Assembly (NCBI GenBank): GCA_902786595.1
Contig: CADADB010000011.1
Location: forward strand, 25,462-89,461
Origin: an uncultured Bacteroidota bacterium
GTDB lineage: Bacteria; Bacteroidota; Bacteroidia; Bacteroidales; WCHB1-69
Direction of reading: 5' to 3'
DNA: 64,000 nt
Shown: positions 7,158-15,601 of the stretch, in pieces
How positions within the stretch are numbered: position 1 is the stretch's first letter
Layout of the letters: each line of letters opens with the position of its first letter
Notes under the pieces: generated by a model
The model's input: the letters and a program-made list of their open reading frames with translations, nothing else
Told to the model about the DNA's origin: nothing
Database searches by the model: none
Translations under genes and position numbers: made by a program

Positions 7158-9287
7158 TCAATACCTCACCTCTAACTTCTGGTCCCCATAATGGAACACA
7201 AACGTTCCGGAATGCCACTCAAAATGCTGGTAATCATCAACGTATGTGTTAAAGAAATCTTCATCAACATGGAATGTAACCGTTCGGGACTCTCCTTTAG
7301 GAATGAATACCCGCTGAAAACCGACCAGCGTTTTCACAGGACTGCGTTTGTCTCCAGTGTTGGTCAGATATAGCTGCGCCACCTCTTCACCATCACAGTT
7401 GCCCGTGTTTTTTATGGAATAAGAAAATGTATGCTCATTAGGATTGTATTGTCCATCCTCATATTCGAAAGTTGTGTAGCTCAGGCCATAGCCGAAAGGA
7501 TAGAGCGGCTTTTCGGTCAGAAAACGGTAAGTGCGGTTTTCCATTTCGTAGCTGTCGAAGGGCGGGAGTTCGTTTTGGGAACTGTAAAAAGTCACGGGCA
7601 GTTTGCCGCTTGGGTTAACCTTTCCGAAAAGCACGTCAGCCACGGCGGTTCCTGCCGCCTGACCGCCATACCAGGCCGCCAGCACGGCATCGAGGTTCTC
7701 ATCTTCCCAGTCTAAAGCTACCGCACCGCCGGAACAGAGAACAAATACCATAGGTTTTCCCATCTTCTTGATTTTCATCAACATACCTTCCTGAATACGC
7801 GGCAGATCGATATTTGTTCTATCGCCGCCATGGAATCCGTCCATCTCTACTTTCAACTCTTCGCCTTCTAACTCAGGGGAAAGCCCACCCACGAAAATCA
7901 CAAGATCGCACTTGGAAATCTGACGGTTAAAATCATGCGGCAGACGATACTTGCCATCAACATGGTGACAGGCAGTGTCGAAATAGATTTTAGGACGTTG
8001 GTTTTCTGGCAACGTATGGATATAGTTGACGATACCTTCATAGATGGTTACGGCATGGCGCGGTGTGCCGTTATAATTTCCACACAACATGACCGAATCC
8101 GCCGCATTGGGCCCAACAATAGCTATTTTTTTGAATTTTCCAGGTTGCAACGGCAAGATATTCCCTTTGTTTTGAAGAAGGACGATGCTTTTTTGCGCCA
8201 TTTCGAGAGCTTTTTCCTCAAACTTGGCGGTGTCGGGCATTTGAGTGAAGGGTTGCTCAGGATCAAACATTCCCAAAGCGAGACGCGATTTAAGTATTTT
8301 AAATACATGGTTGTCAATAATATACATCGGTATTAATCCCTTAATGTATGCATCTTTCAAGGCATTGAGACCGCTGCCGCACTCCAAGTCGATAACGGAA
8401 CCGAAAGCGGCGGCGGCAGCATCGGCGGCGGTAGCGTGCGTTTCGTGCCGCGGAATCACCGTGTCACGCTCCCAACAATCGTTCAACGCCCAGCAATCCG
8501 TCACAAAAAGGTTATCGTAACCCCACTGATTTTGAAGTATTTGGACGAGCAGATCATTATTGGTGCAGCAGGGTTCCCCGTTCAGCCGGTTGTAACCGCA
8601 CATCACCATGCCCACGTCTGTGTGACTTACAATGTACTTAAAAGCAGGCAGATAGGTTGTCCACAAGGCGCGGCCGCTGACATTCGCGTCAAAAGAGTGC
8701 CGGTCGGCTTCGGGACCGCTGTGCACGGCAAAGTGCTTGATGCAGGCAAGGGCCTTGTAGCGGCCATTGATTTGCTGTTGTAGCCCTTTCACACATGCGG
8801 TGCCCATGCGGGCGGTGAGGTAAGGATCTTCGCCGTAGGTTTCCATGCCTCTTCCCCAACGCGGGTCGCGGAAAATGTTGATATTCGGGGTGAAAAACGT
8901 CAGTCCGGTATAATCGCCGTATTGGCCGGCATGCTGAGCGCGATAGTACTTCATCCGGGCCTCGTCCGCAATCATGCCGAACATTTCCTGCACAGAATTG
9001 TCATCAAAAGTGGCGGCTAAAGCGGTTGGCATAGGATATACAGTGGCGTAACCGTTACGTGCCACTCCGTGCAATGCTTCGTTCCACCAACTATAGGCAG
9101 GAATACCCAGTCGCTCTATGGCCGGGTTCTGATGTTCCATCATGCCTAGCTTTTCTTCCAAAGTGAGTTGATTCAAAAGGAGTTGCGCTCGCTCATCAAT
9201 GGAAAGATTCGGGTTGCGGAAATCCTGCTGCGCGATAGCGCAACAAGAAAACAGTATTCCTATAATGCTGAAGATTATTTTGCTCAT
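7158..9287 (-). CDS. Glycoside hydrolase family 3, beta-xylosidase/beta-glucosidase-like
   Basis: 709 residues with an N-terminal signal peptide ending near AIAQQ. The GH3 TIM barrel is clear: PNINIFRDPRWGRGMETYGEDP, the KHFAVHSGPEADRH substrate loop, and FVTDCWA carrying the nucleophile Asp (about residue 264). The second alpha/beta domain follows (VLAAWYGGQAAGTAVADVLFG) with a C-terminal fibronectin-III-like domain (YPFGYGLSYTTFEY). Such enzymes release single sugars from xylo- or gluco-oligosaccharides. A start at 9302 is open but overlaps the upstream gene; 9287 leaves a 4-nt gap. It is cotranscribed with the T9SS beta-helix protein. It has no T9SS tail, so it is probably periplasmic. Confidence 0.9.
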   Translation of the reverse strand: MSKIIFSIIGILFSCCAIAQQDFRNPNLSIDERAQLLLNQLTLEEKLGMMEHQNPAIERLGIPAYSWWNEALHGVARNGYATVYPMPTALAATFDDNSVQEMFGMIADEARMKYYRAQHAGQYGDYTGLTFFTPNINIFRDPRWGRGMETYGEDPYLTARMGTACVKGLQQQINGRYKALACIKHFAVHSGPEADRHSFDANVSGRALWTTYLPAFKYIVSHTDVGMVMCGYNRLNGEPCCTNNDLLVQILQNQWGYDNLFVTDCWALNDCWERDTVIPRHETHATAADAAAAAFGSVIDLECGSGLNALKDAYIKGLIPMYIIDNHVFKILKSRLALGMFDPEQPFTQMPDTAKFEEKALEMAQKSIVLLQNKGNILPLQPGKFKKIAIVGPNAADSVMLCGNYNGTPRHAVTIYEGIVNYIHTLPENQRPKIYFDTACHHVDGKYRLPHDFNRQISKCDLVIFVGGLSPELEGEELKVEMDGFHGGDRTNIDLPRIQEGMLMKIKKMGKPMVFVLCSGGAVALDWEDENLDAVLAAWYGGQAAGTAVADVLFGKVNPSGKLPVTFYSSQNELPPFDSYEMENRTYRFLTEKPLYPFGYGLSYTTFEYEDGQYNPNEHTFSYSIKNTGNCDGEEVAQLYLTNTGDKRSPVKTLVGFQRVFIPKGESRTVTFHVDEDFFNTYVDDYQHFEWHSGTFVFHYGDQKLEVRY

Positions 9288-9291
9288 AATA

Positions 9292-10749
9292 TTACCGAAC
9301 AATCAATTTTCGAGTGATAAAAGTGTTATCTTTTTGTATGTAAACAAGATATGTTCCTGATTTTAATCCCTTCGTGGCGATGCGGTTCGTTCCTGGCTGC
9401 GCCTCGCCGAACATCACGCATTGTCCCGCTATATTGAAAATCTTCCAATTCAAATTTTCTTCCGTAGGGTTCTCCAATGTGACTGCCCCATGAGTGACAG
9501 GATTCGGAAATAGGTTAATTTTCGTTAAAAGATTGTTTTGCATGGATTCCGGATTCGACACACAGAAAGGGATGTACGTAACTAAACCGTAACTGTCATT
9601 GTCTGGCTTATGAAAAATTACATTCTCGACAGAATCGGCGGTGGAGTATCCCCAGTAGTTGCCGACCGCGTCCATATTGCTGTTGGCATTGTTGTACAGT
9701 TCGTAATCCACACCGCCGTTTCCATTGTTATACAGTACGTTGTAACCGTAATCCTCTGCCGTGCCCATATCCAAATGATGATAATAGATGGCGGTGACAC
9801 CCCAGAGGTTGCCGGTGATGAGGTTGCGGCGCAGCTTGGCGGCACAGGTAGTGTCGTAACCGTAAATGCTGATTCCACTGCCACCGTTATTCGGTGTTAC
9901 CTCCAAGTCATTGTCGATAAACTGATTATCGTAAATTTCAGCGGAAATACGATAGCCGTTTTGCGTGTAACCATAGCGGTTGTTCGTGATTACATTGTCC
10001 TTCAGCAGCACATGCGTGACTCCCGGATTCGACAAGTTGGAAATGCCGATGCCACCAGACATCGTACTGGCTACACCTTCGATACGGTTACCGATAATGA
10101 AAATCGTGTCCGTTGTGCCCGGTCCGATGTTGATCTGGGGATTATTGGTGTTCGCCAAAACATTGTTATAGAAAACATTATTCAAGATTCTCGGGCACCC
10201 GTCAGCATTGACCGCCGATTGGATGGCACACGCTTGGTTGTCATGAAAATAGCAGTTCCGAATCACAGGATGACAGTTTATATAACCAATGACATGATTC
10301 GAAAAATGATCAAATTCGCAAGAATCGATAACCATGCCGCTGTTTATCAGCTTAATTCCCTGGCAATAGCGAAAGTGGACATTCAATAACGAGCTCAACG
10401 AAGACTCCTCAAAACGGAGTTCAAAATAGTTGTTTTGTGTTGAATCCCCTTGAAAGACAAGAGGTTGGTTTCGTGTTTCCGTTTGCAAACAACCTATAAT
10501 CGTTAAAGTGACACCGTTGTTGACCACTACAGACATTGCGGAAGATTCCAGTGTCAGCATGTCATTAGCCGATAAGGTTAAATTTTGTGAAATCACATAG
10601 TGTCCTGATGTGCTGGCTTGAACAGCTGAAGGTGCGGCTGTGCATAGGGATTCAAGTGTGTAGGTTTGTCCGTTTCCCGGAGAAACCCATTGTGCAAAAC
10701 TATAATTGACAAAGAATAATCCAGTAATAACGATTAACAATTTTTTCAT
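9292..10749 (-). CDS. Secreted parallel beta-helix protein with T9SS sorting domain
   Basis: 485 residues: signal peptide (MKKLLIVITGLFFVNYSFAQ), then roughly residues 90-370 of regularly spaced NNVFYNN/VIRNCYFHDN-type turns, typical of right-handed parallel beta-helix (PbH1) repeats seen in carbohydrate-active or adhesive proteins. The last 75 residues are a type A T9SS sorting domain (NLFPNPVTHGAVTLENP, GTYLVYIQKDN, terminal RKLIVR). It should therefore cross the outer membrane and be released or anchored outside. No pectate-lyase catalytic set is evident. It is the first gene of an operon with GH3, which hints at glycan handling. Confidence 0.85.
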   Translation of the reverse strand: MKKLLIVITGLFFVNYSFAQWVSPGNGQTYTLESLCTAAPSAVQASTSGHYVISQNLTLSANDMLTLESSAMSVVVNNGVTLTIIGCLQTETRNQPLVFQGDSTQNNYFELRFEESSLSSLLNVHFRYCQGIKLINSGMVIDSCEFDHFSNHVIGYINCHPVIRNCYFHDNQACAIQSAVNADGCPRILNNVFYNNVLANTNNPQINIGPGTTDTIFIIGNRIEGVASTMSGGIGISNLSNPGVTHVLLKDNVITNNRYGYTQNGYRISAEIYDNQFIDNDLEVTPNNGGSGISIYGYDTTCAAKLRRNLITGNLWGVTAIYYHHLDMGTAEDYGYNVLYNNGNGGVDYELYNNANSNMDAVGNYWGYSTADSVENVIFHKPDNDSYGLVTYIPFCVSNPESMQNNLLTKINLFPNPVTHGAVTLENPTEENLNWKIFNIAGQCVMFGEAQPGTNRIATKGLKSGTYLVYIQKDNTFITRKLIVR

Positions 10750-10766
10750 GACAAAAATTTAATCGG

Positions 10767-10774
10767 CAAAGGTA
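10767..10774 (-). promoter_or_regulatory. -7 box TACCTTTG of the beta-helix/GH3 operon
   Basis: TACCTTTGC on the minus strand, 17 nt before the ATG at 10749. Confidence 0.7.
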
Positions 10775-10811
10775 CATAAATTACAAATACGCACACTAAC
10801 AAAAGACCGCG

Positions 10812-10839
10812 GTAGAGACGTTTCAGGAAACGTCTCTAC
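10812..10839. repeat. Dispersed palindrome, GTAGAGACG family (copy 2)
   Basis: A 28-nt palindrome with 13-bp perfect arms (GTAGAGACGTTTC) and a 2-nt centre, between the LytTR gene stop and the beta-helix gene promoter. Confidence 0.9.
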
Positions 10840-10881
10840 ACGTTGGATTAAATTGTAAAAAATGACCCGAACCGATTCGGA

Positions 10882-11640
10882 TCACAACGACAGCATCCCC
10901 TTAAATGGTTTTTTGAAAGAGCGCGACAAATCAAACGTGGCATTGTCGGCAATCAAAATGCGGTTTTTGAGCACACCGGTGACTTTGTCCATATTGACCA
11001 CCACAGAACGGTTTATTTTCAGAAATTTGTTTTTAGGGAATTTGTTGTGGAACATTTTCAGATTACTACGGAAATATTTTCTGAAACCATTTTCAAAATA
11101 GACGCACACTTGATTCCCCACTTTTTTGAAATACAGGACATTGTCGAAAACAATGCGGATGGATTCCTCGTTCCGGGTGCCCATGATAAAGATGGATTTC
11201 GGGATCTGATCGTCTTGGTTGTACGACATGGTTTGCTCCTCCACTCGTTGCAGCATCTTTTGATCCAGTTTGTTGTACGTTCCATATATGTTCAGGATTT
11301 TCCCCATGATGCTGTTCAGCTCCCTTTCTGTATAAGGTGCGTAAAACACCTCAAAAAATCCCATTTTAAGAAACTGTTTCACCTTTTTTGTATGAATCAT
11401 GTCACACAGTCCAACGATAAAAGGAGGTTTTCTGATGTCGTGCAATACCTCTGAAAATCCCAAATCCAGGAAAAAGATCATAGGGGTGTGGTTGTTCAAA
11501 TAATCCACCGCTTCTGCGGTATGGTGGCATACAAAGGCAATGTTAATGGAATAATATTTTGATAATAAGCCCTTTAGCAAATCCACCTTAGCTTCCTCGT
11601 CACAAAGAATTACTACTTCAAAATTTTTATTTGTTACCAT
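10882..11640 (-). CDS. LytTR-family DNA-binding response-regulator-like protein
   Basis: 252 residues. The C-terminal third (about 155-252) is a LytTR DNA-binding domain: SIRIVFDNVLYFKKVGNQVCVYFENG, then FLKINRSVVVNMDKVTGV and DNATFDLSRSFKKPFK. The N-terminal 120 residues have a receiver-like alternation, with one candidate Asp in MIFFLDLGFSEV, but the usual acidic pair and Thr/Lys set are poor, so phosphorylation is doubtful. No histidine kinase gene is adjacent. A dyad 19-40 nt upstream of its ATG could be an autoregulatory site. Its targets are unknown; the T9SS and glycosidase genes next to it are possible ones. Confidence 0.85.
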   Translation of the reverse strand: MVTNKNFEVVILCDEEAKVDLLKGLLSKYYSINIAFVCHHTAEAVDYLNNHTPMIFFLDLGFSEVLHDIRKPPFIVGLCDMIHTKKVKQFLKMGFFEVFYAPYTERELNSIMGKILNIYGTYNKLDQKMLQRVEEQTMSYNQDDQIPKSIFIMGTRNEESIRIVFDNVLYFKKVGNQVCVYFENGFRKYFRSNLKMFHNKFPKNKFLKINRSVVVNMDKVTGVLKNRILIADNATFDLSRSFKKPFKGMLSL

Positions 11641-11658
11641 AATGATTTAGTTATTATA

Positions 11659-11680
11659 GGTAAAAGTAAATATTTTTACC
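11659..11680. promoter_or_regulatory. Dyad upstream of the LytTR gene
   Basis: GGTAAAA and TTTTACC form 7-bp inverted arms separated by 8 nt, ending 19 nt before the LytTR ATG. It is a candidate operator or leader hairpin. The remaining AT-rich gap to 11929 shows no other clear element. Confidence 0.35.
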
Positions 11681-11929
11681 ATTGATTTTAATAAATTATG
11701 AAAAATAATGGTCAAAAGTTAGATTTTGCCATAAAAACAACATCATTAGTGATAAAAAGTGCGCAGTTGTTGAGTTAAGTTGAAATTTGCCTTTTTTAAC
11801 ATGATAGCTGCATTTATTATTAATAGCAACCAAAAAAGTGTTAAAAGTTGCAAATTATGAAGATTTAAAAGAAACTTTTGCTTTTTGATGTTGTGTTGAT
11901 CGTATAGGATTTTCACATATTAGTGGTAT

Positions 11930-13144
11930 CTATCCATAATCGGTTCTCATTTGGGCCTCTTCATTGAAAAGCAAATCCCTAAGCGTATTTAATTGCTCAA
12001 GGGTGTATTGGTGCCAGTGTTGCGATGGCATAAGCCAATTTGGACATTTTTCCGGCATCCAAAAATGGAAATTGTCGTATAAGGCATTTCGTTCCAGATC
12101 AGGTTGTTGCTGCTGTTTGGCTCTCACAAACTGCAGAATCCGAAGTCCGTCGGCTTTTTGGTGGAATGCTTTTACAAAATGTTGGAAATCAGATACATTT
12201 TCTCGAATATCCTGCCAAATGTCCGGTTTTTGATTCTCTTTCTGAAGAAACCGCAAAAAATCATTATCCTTGACGGAAAGCTTGTTTTCATAAAGTTCCC
12301 TCAATTTTCCGTATGCTTCTTGAATAGAAGTGAAAAACGAGAAGTGATAAATCGGGTAACTGTCCCAAATTCCTTCAGCACCTAGTTTCATGGCGGGGCC
12401 AGTCCCGAAGGGAACACGGTCGGAATAGCGACCGGCTGGATAGACGCATTCGGTGTTAAAAAGACTTAAACCGCCCATTTTGCAAAACTTTTGGACAAGA
12501 TAAAAGTCCTCCCCGCTTTGATAAGGGGTGATGTTTCCGATTTTCTTAAGACTGCATGCACGCATGGCTATGGCCGAGCCCAAAGCGGTGAAACCGTAAG
12601 GACTGCTGATTTTCAGCAAATTAACGGCGTAGTTCCTCATATATATTTCATATCGGAGGAGCGCCTTGTCACGGATTTCATCGCCGCCGTTCAGCGGGTG
12701 GTAGTAGGGAACAGACATAGCGGTCATTTCCGGATTCCGCTCAAACCGGTCTGCCACGGATTGCAGGTAGCAGGTTCCGAATGTCGTGTCGGCGTCCAGA
12801 CTAATGATAATGTCTTTGGGGTCACATTCAGATAATATCCGTTCAAACAATACTTTGCGTGCAAAGCCAACCCCCGTTTTCTTCCCTTTCCAGCCAAGTC
12901 CTGGCGAAGCAAAATCCAGAATATGAAGTGTCAAGGACTTGTAACCGTGAAGAAATTCCAACAGTTTTTGGTTGTTTTTGCATACAGTTTGTCGTTCAGG
13001 ATGGTTCCAGTATTCATCTGGTTGATTCACACAGACATATACCTCGAAAGGAAGGCGTGTGTCTTGTTTGGAGAGTGCATCCAACGTGACGGGCAGGTAG
13101 TCCAGCTCGTCCATGGCAGGGATGGCGATGCGTAAAGTCGGCAT
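11930..13144 (-). CDS. Glycosyltransferase family 2
   Basis: 404 residues. The N-terminus (LRIAIPAMDELDYLPVTLDAL) is a GT-A Rossmann-like start; DxD appears as SLDADTTF (residues 115-122); FTALGSAIAMRA and YQSGEDFYLVQKF supply the acceptor-site and catalytic GED residues. There is no transmembrane segment. The C-terminal 120 residues are predicted helical and not recognised. It would transfer a sugar from a nucleotide sugar to a lipid or glycan acceptor, which cannot be specified. Its ATG abuts the stop of the chagasin-like gene (zero spacing), so the two are one operon. Confidence 0.82.
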   Translation of the reverse strand: MPTLRIAIPAMDELDYLPVTLDALSKQDTRLPFEVYVCVNQPDEYWNHPERQTVCKNNQKLLEFLHGYKSLTLHILDFASPGLGWKGKKTGVGFARKVLFERILSECDPKDIIISLDADTTFGTCYLQSVADRFERNPEMTAMSVPYYHPLNGGDEIRDKALLRYEIYMRNYAVNLLKISSPYGFTALGSAIAMRACSLKKIGNITPYQSGEDFYLVQKFCKMGGLSLFNTECVYPAGRYSDRVPFGTGPAMKLGAEGIWDSYPIYHFSFFTSIQEAYGKLRELYENKLSVKDNDFLRFLQKENQKPDIWQDIRENVSDFQHFVKAFHQKADGLRILQFVRAKQQQQPDLERNALYDNFHFWMPEKCPNWLMPSQHWHQYTLEQLNTLRDLLFNEEAQMRTDYG

Positions 13145-13522
13145 CTACTTCACGGTAATCGTAATGTCTCGAGTGCGTGCGGCTTGTTCGATATTGTCGC
13201 GTGCATAGACAAAGTGCAGGGTTTGGGAGCCCTTCTGAACGGCATCGAATTTCCAGAAACGATGGCTTGAAGCGCCTACAATACCCGCAGGTGCATCGCT
13301 TGTGTAACGGTCGCCGGCACTTTTCACAATATTGATATCACTCTCATTGACCAATTGCCACCAAAAACCAGTGGAGGCGTTGGTGATGAATTCAATTTCG
13401 CAGGATTGCCCTTTTTTCAGTACAATCTCGTTGGTATCCTTGTTCACGGAAACTAATTTTTGTTGTGCCTTGCAGCTCACAAGAAGGAGAATGACAACTC
13501 CCAAATAAACGACTTTTCTCAT
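13145..13522 (-). CDS. Chagasin/I42-family cysteine protease inhibitor-like lipoprotein
   Basis: 125 residues with a lipoprotein signal (ILLLVSC, Cys17). NASTGFWW at 48-55 matches the BC-loop NPTTG[FY] motif that blocks papain-like proteases, and GIVGASSHRFWKF matches the DE-loop GxGG/RxW region; the Ig-like fold ends in TRDITITVK. Known I42 proteins inhibit C1 cysteine proteases. The lipid anchor places it in the periplasm or on the surface, where it could protect the cell from its own or competing gingipain-like proteases. The NPTTG proline is replaced by alanine, so affinity may differ. It is the first gene of an operon with a GT2. Confidence 0.82.
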   Translation of the reverse strand: MRKVVYLGVVILLLVSCKAQQKLVSVNKDTNEIVLKKGQSCEIEFITNASTGFWWQLVNESDINIVKSAGDRYTSDAPAGIVGASSHRFWKFDAVQKGSQTLHFVYARDNIEQAARTRDITITVK

Positions 13523-13541
13523 TTTTGTTTCTATTAAAGTG

Positions 13542-13549
13542 CAAAAATA
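13542..13549 (-). promoter_or_regulatory. -7 box TATTTTTG of the chagasin-GT2 operon
   Basis: TATTTTTGC on the minus strand, 19 nt before the ATG at 13522. Confidence 0.7.
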
Positions 13550-13584
13550 CGTTTTTTCTGCTTAGACTGCCAAAATGATGAAAA

Positions 13585-13613
13585 ATAAAAAGAGTCCGGT
13601 TATCCGGACTCTT
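13585..13613 (-). terminator. Rho-independent terminator of tRNA-Lys
   Basis: A hairpin of AGAGTCCGG and CCGGACTCT with a 4-nt loop, followed on the minus strand by a run of T. It starts 4-5 nt after the mature tRNA 3' end. Confidence 0.85.
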
Positions 13614-13616
13614 TCG

Positions 13617-13689
13617 TGTTCCAGCTGGGGCTCGAACCCAGGACCCCATCCTTAAAAGGGATGTGCTCTACCTGCTGAGCTACTGAAAC
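13617..13689 (-). tRNA. tRNA-Lys (anticodon TTT)
   Basis: Read on the minus strand, it folds into a full cloverleaf: acceptor GTTTCAG/CTGGAAC, D-arm with AGCTCAGCAGGTAGAGC, anticodon stem CATCC/GGATG around loop CTTTTAA, and T-arm with GGTTCGAGCCC. Discriminator is A and CCA is not encoded. Length is 73 nt. It has its own promoter box at 13708-13715 and its own terminator. Confidence 0.96.
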
Positions 13690-13707
13690 GCCTCTTTTTT
13701 GAGGTTG

Positions 13708-13715
13708 CAAAAATA
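13708..13715 (-). promoter_or_regulatory. -7 box TATTTTTG of tRNA-Lys
   Basis: TATTTTTGC on the minus strand, 18 nt before the mature tRNA 5' end. Confidence 0.7.
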
Positions 13716-13831
13716 CACTTTTTTTAATATGAGAGTGATTTTTCGAAATAAAAAATTATTCTACCATAAAATATTGAAAATCAATATAATAAGAAAAAAT
13801 TCATTTTTGTTGAATTATTGCCGAAATTATC

Positions 13832-13839
13832 TATATTTG
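13832..13839 (+). promoter_or_regulatory. -7 box TATATTTG before a long leader
   Basis: TATATTTGC starts a leader of about 140 nt before the ATG at 13985. The leader is AT-rich and holds one tight hairpin, TTCGC-TTAG-GCGAA, at 13898-13911. No riboswitch was recognised. Confidence 0.55.
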
Positions 13840-13984
13840 CAACATATCTAATTGATTATAAACATGTTAAAAAAATAAATAGCAAAAAACAAAAAGATTC
13901 GCTTAGGCGAAGAAAAAGGAAAAATAACGGTCATTTTGTGTAAAAATGATTATCAGGAAGAGAATACTTTCAAAAATCAAAAAT

Positions 13985-14236
13985 ATGAAAAAATTGATAT
14001 TAACTCCCCAAAAAGACACGGTAACCCTTTGCCTGCCTCAGGAATGGGTCGGGAAACCGTTGGTGTGCGTGTTGCGCCATCCGGATGAAAAAGGCGCATA
14101 CCCTAATGATTCGGAATTTGTTTCCGAAGTTCGCGAAGAGAGCATTGGGTATCAAGCGACCCGTTACAGACAAGTCAGACGACAGAGGAAAAAGAGATTA
14201 AGAAAAAAAACAAGTGGCAAAAACAAGACTCTTTGA
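13985..14236 (+). CDS. Small basic protein with an AbrB-like N-terminal strand motif
   Basis: 83 residues from ATG 13985; an earlier in-frame ATG at 13946 gives 96. The start MKKLILTPQKDTVTLCLPQEWVGKPLVCVL resembles the swapped-hairpin motif of AbrB/SpoVT-type or DUF2080 proteins (strand, LPxEWVGK, strand). The last 25 residues are very basic (RQVRRQRKKRLRKKTSGKNK), fit for nucleic-acid binding. A DNA- or RNA-binding small protein is the best guess, with weak evidence. It stands alone between tRNA-Lys and convergent folE, behind a long 5' leader. No toxin partner was found. Confidence 0.6.
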   Translation: MKKLILTPQKDTVTLCLPQEWVGKPLVCVLRHPDEKGAYPNDSEFVSEVREESIGYQATRYRQVRRQRKKRLRKKTSGKNKTL

Positions 14237-14262
14237 CAGAAAGAGCGACCTAACATTCTACA

Positions 14263-14856
14263 TCAATGTAAGTTGGCTCCTATGAGGTGCATGAATTCCT
14301 GACGAGTGTTCTCGTTTTTGAGGAACGCGCCGGTGAACTCCGATGTGGTGGTCACGGAATTCTGCTTCTGGATGCCGCGCATGGACATGCAAAGGTGCTG
14401 CGCCTCAATGACTACGGCCACACCGAGCGGATTCAGCACTCCCTGCAAGCAGTCTTTGATCTGGGAGGTGAGTCGTTCTTGCAGCTGCAGCCGGCGGGCA
14501 TAGCATTCCACCACGCGCGGAATCTTGCTCAGACCCACGACGGTGCCGTTCGGGATATAACCGATGTGCGCCTTTCCGAAGAAGGGCAGCAGATGGTGCT
14601 CGCACAACGAATAGATTTCGATGTCCTTCACCACCACAATCTGTTTGTAATCCTCGTGGAACAAGGCACTTTCAAGAATCGCTTTCGGGTCTTGTCGGTA
14701 TCCATGCGTCAGAAAATCCATGGCTTTCGCCACGCGCATCGGGGTTTTCAACAGGCCTTCCCGTTCGGGATTTTCTCCCAAACCTTTCAATATCTCTTTG
14801 TAATGGAATGCTAATTTTTCTAAATTTTCTTCTGAAAAAGTCGGAACTTGACTCAT
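14263..14856 (-). CDS. folE: GTP cyclohydrolase I
   Basis: 197 residues, family-typical. Cys85 and His88 in [10 protein letters not shown] and Cys156 in [12 protein letters not shown] are the zinc ligands; [10 protein letters not shown] and [20 protein letters not shown] are hallmark segments. It converts GTP to 7,8-dihydroneopterin triphosphate, the first step of folate synthesis and also feeding queuosine precursors; folP and queD occur elsewhere in the window. It lies 39 nt downstream of the MBL hydrolase and may be cotranscribed. Confidence 0.97.
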   Translation of the reverse strand: MSQVPTFSEENLEKLAFHYKEILKGLGENPEREGLLKTPMRVAKAMDFLTHGYRQDPKAILESALFHEDYKQIVVVKDIEIYSLCEHHLLPFFGKAHIGYIPNGTVVGLSKIPRVVECYARRLQLQERLTSQIKDCLQGVLNPLGVAVVIEAQHLCMSMRGIQKQNSVTTTSEFTGAFLKNENTRQEFMHLIGANLH

Positions 14857-14895
14857 ATTTATAATGTTAATTTATCCTAATCATTAATCTATCTC

Positions 14896-15537
14896 TTATC
14901 CTCTCACCAAAAAGGGGTTCTCCCTCCGTTCCCGTCCCACGGTGGTAGGGTCACCGTGGCCGGGGAGTATCGTCACCTCATCGTCCAGGGTGAGGATTTT
15001 CTCGCGGATACTTTGTTGCAGCAGCGCTTCGTTGCCCGATGGCAGGTCGCTGCGCCCGACGCTCAACTCAAAAATCAGATCGCCAGTGAGTATCAGTTTG
15101 TTTTCAGCACTATAGAGACAGATGCTGCCGTCGCAATGACCGGGAGTGTAGAGCACTTTCAGATGCTGGTTGCCGAAGGTCACTTCGTCGCCTTCTTGAA
15201 GATAGCGGTCGGGATTGGGCATTTTTTCAATCTCAAAGCCGAAAACCGTGGCGTAGGCGTATGCCCGGCCATACTCTTTCATCCCGGCCTCGTGCATCAG
15301 CACATGCGGGTGGTACTCGGCCACACACCACGGGTTTCCCGCGATGTGGTCGATATGAGGATGCGTGTTGATGAGGTATTTGATTTTCAGGTTCTTTGCC
15401 GCAACATAATCGCGGATCTGAGCATCTTCGTAAGTCTGGCAGTTGCCTGGATCCACAATCACCGCTTCGTTTGTTTCATCCGACAAGATGTAGGTGTTCA
15501 CCATGATCGGATTGAAATGAAACGTCTTGATTTCCAT
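14896..15537 (-). CDS. MBL-fold metallo-hydrolase, glyoxalase II-like
   Basis: 213 residues from ATG 15537. The zinc-binding THPHIDHIAG motif (His59, His61, Asp63, His64), GHCDGSICLY, the bridging Asp in LILTGDLIFELSVGRSD, and LPGHGDPTTVGRER are complete. Related proteins hydrolyse S-lactoylglutathione-type thioesters or act as generic thioesterases; the C-terminal lid of classical GloB is missing, so glyoxalase activity is not certain. The frame is open to 15633, but that extension overlaps the end of the upstream MORN gene; MEIKTFHFNPIMVNTY is the conserved start. Confidence 0.88.
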   Translation of the reverse strand: MEIKTFHFNPIMVNTYILSDETNEAVIVDPGNCQTYEDAQIRDYVAAKNLKIKYLINTHPHIDHIAGNPWCVAEYHPHVLMHEAGMKEYGRAYAYATVFGFEIEKMPNPDRYLQEGDEVTFGNQHLKVLYTPGHCDGSICLYSAENKLILTGDLIFELSVGRSDLPSGNEALLQQSIREKILTLDDEVTILPGHGDPTTVGRERRENPFLVRG

Positions 15538-15601
15538 ATTCACTATTTTTAACTTGGATTCCCCCACCATCTCGCGCAGGGATTTATGTTTTTTTAACAG
15601 A

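Noticed and set aside
9610-10389. Long plus-strand frame inside the beta-helix gene
   Set aside because: It is antisense to a gene with a clear signal peptide, repeat fold and sorting domain, and its protein matches nothing.
13145-13649. Alternative 85-codon minus-strand frame reading through tRNA-Lys
   Set aside because: It covers a tRNA gene and its terminator and overlaps the real lipoprotein gene in another frame.
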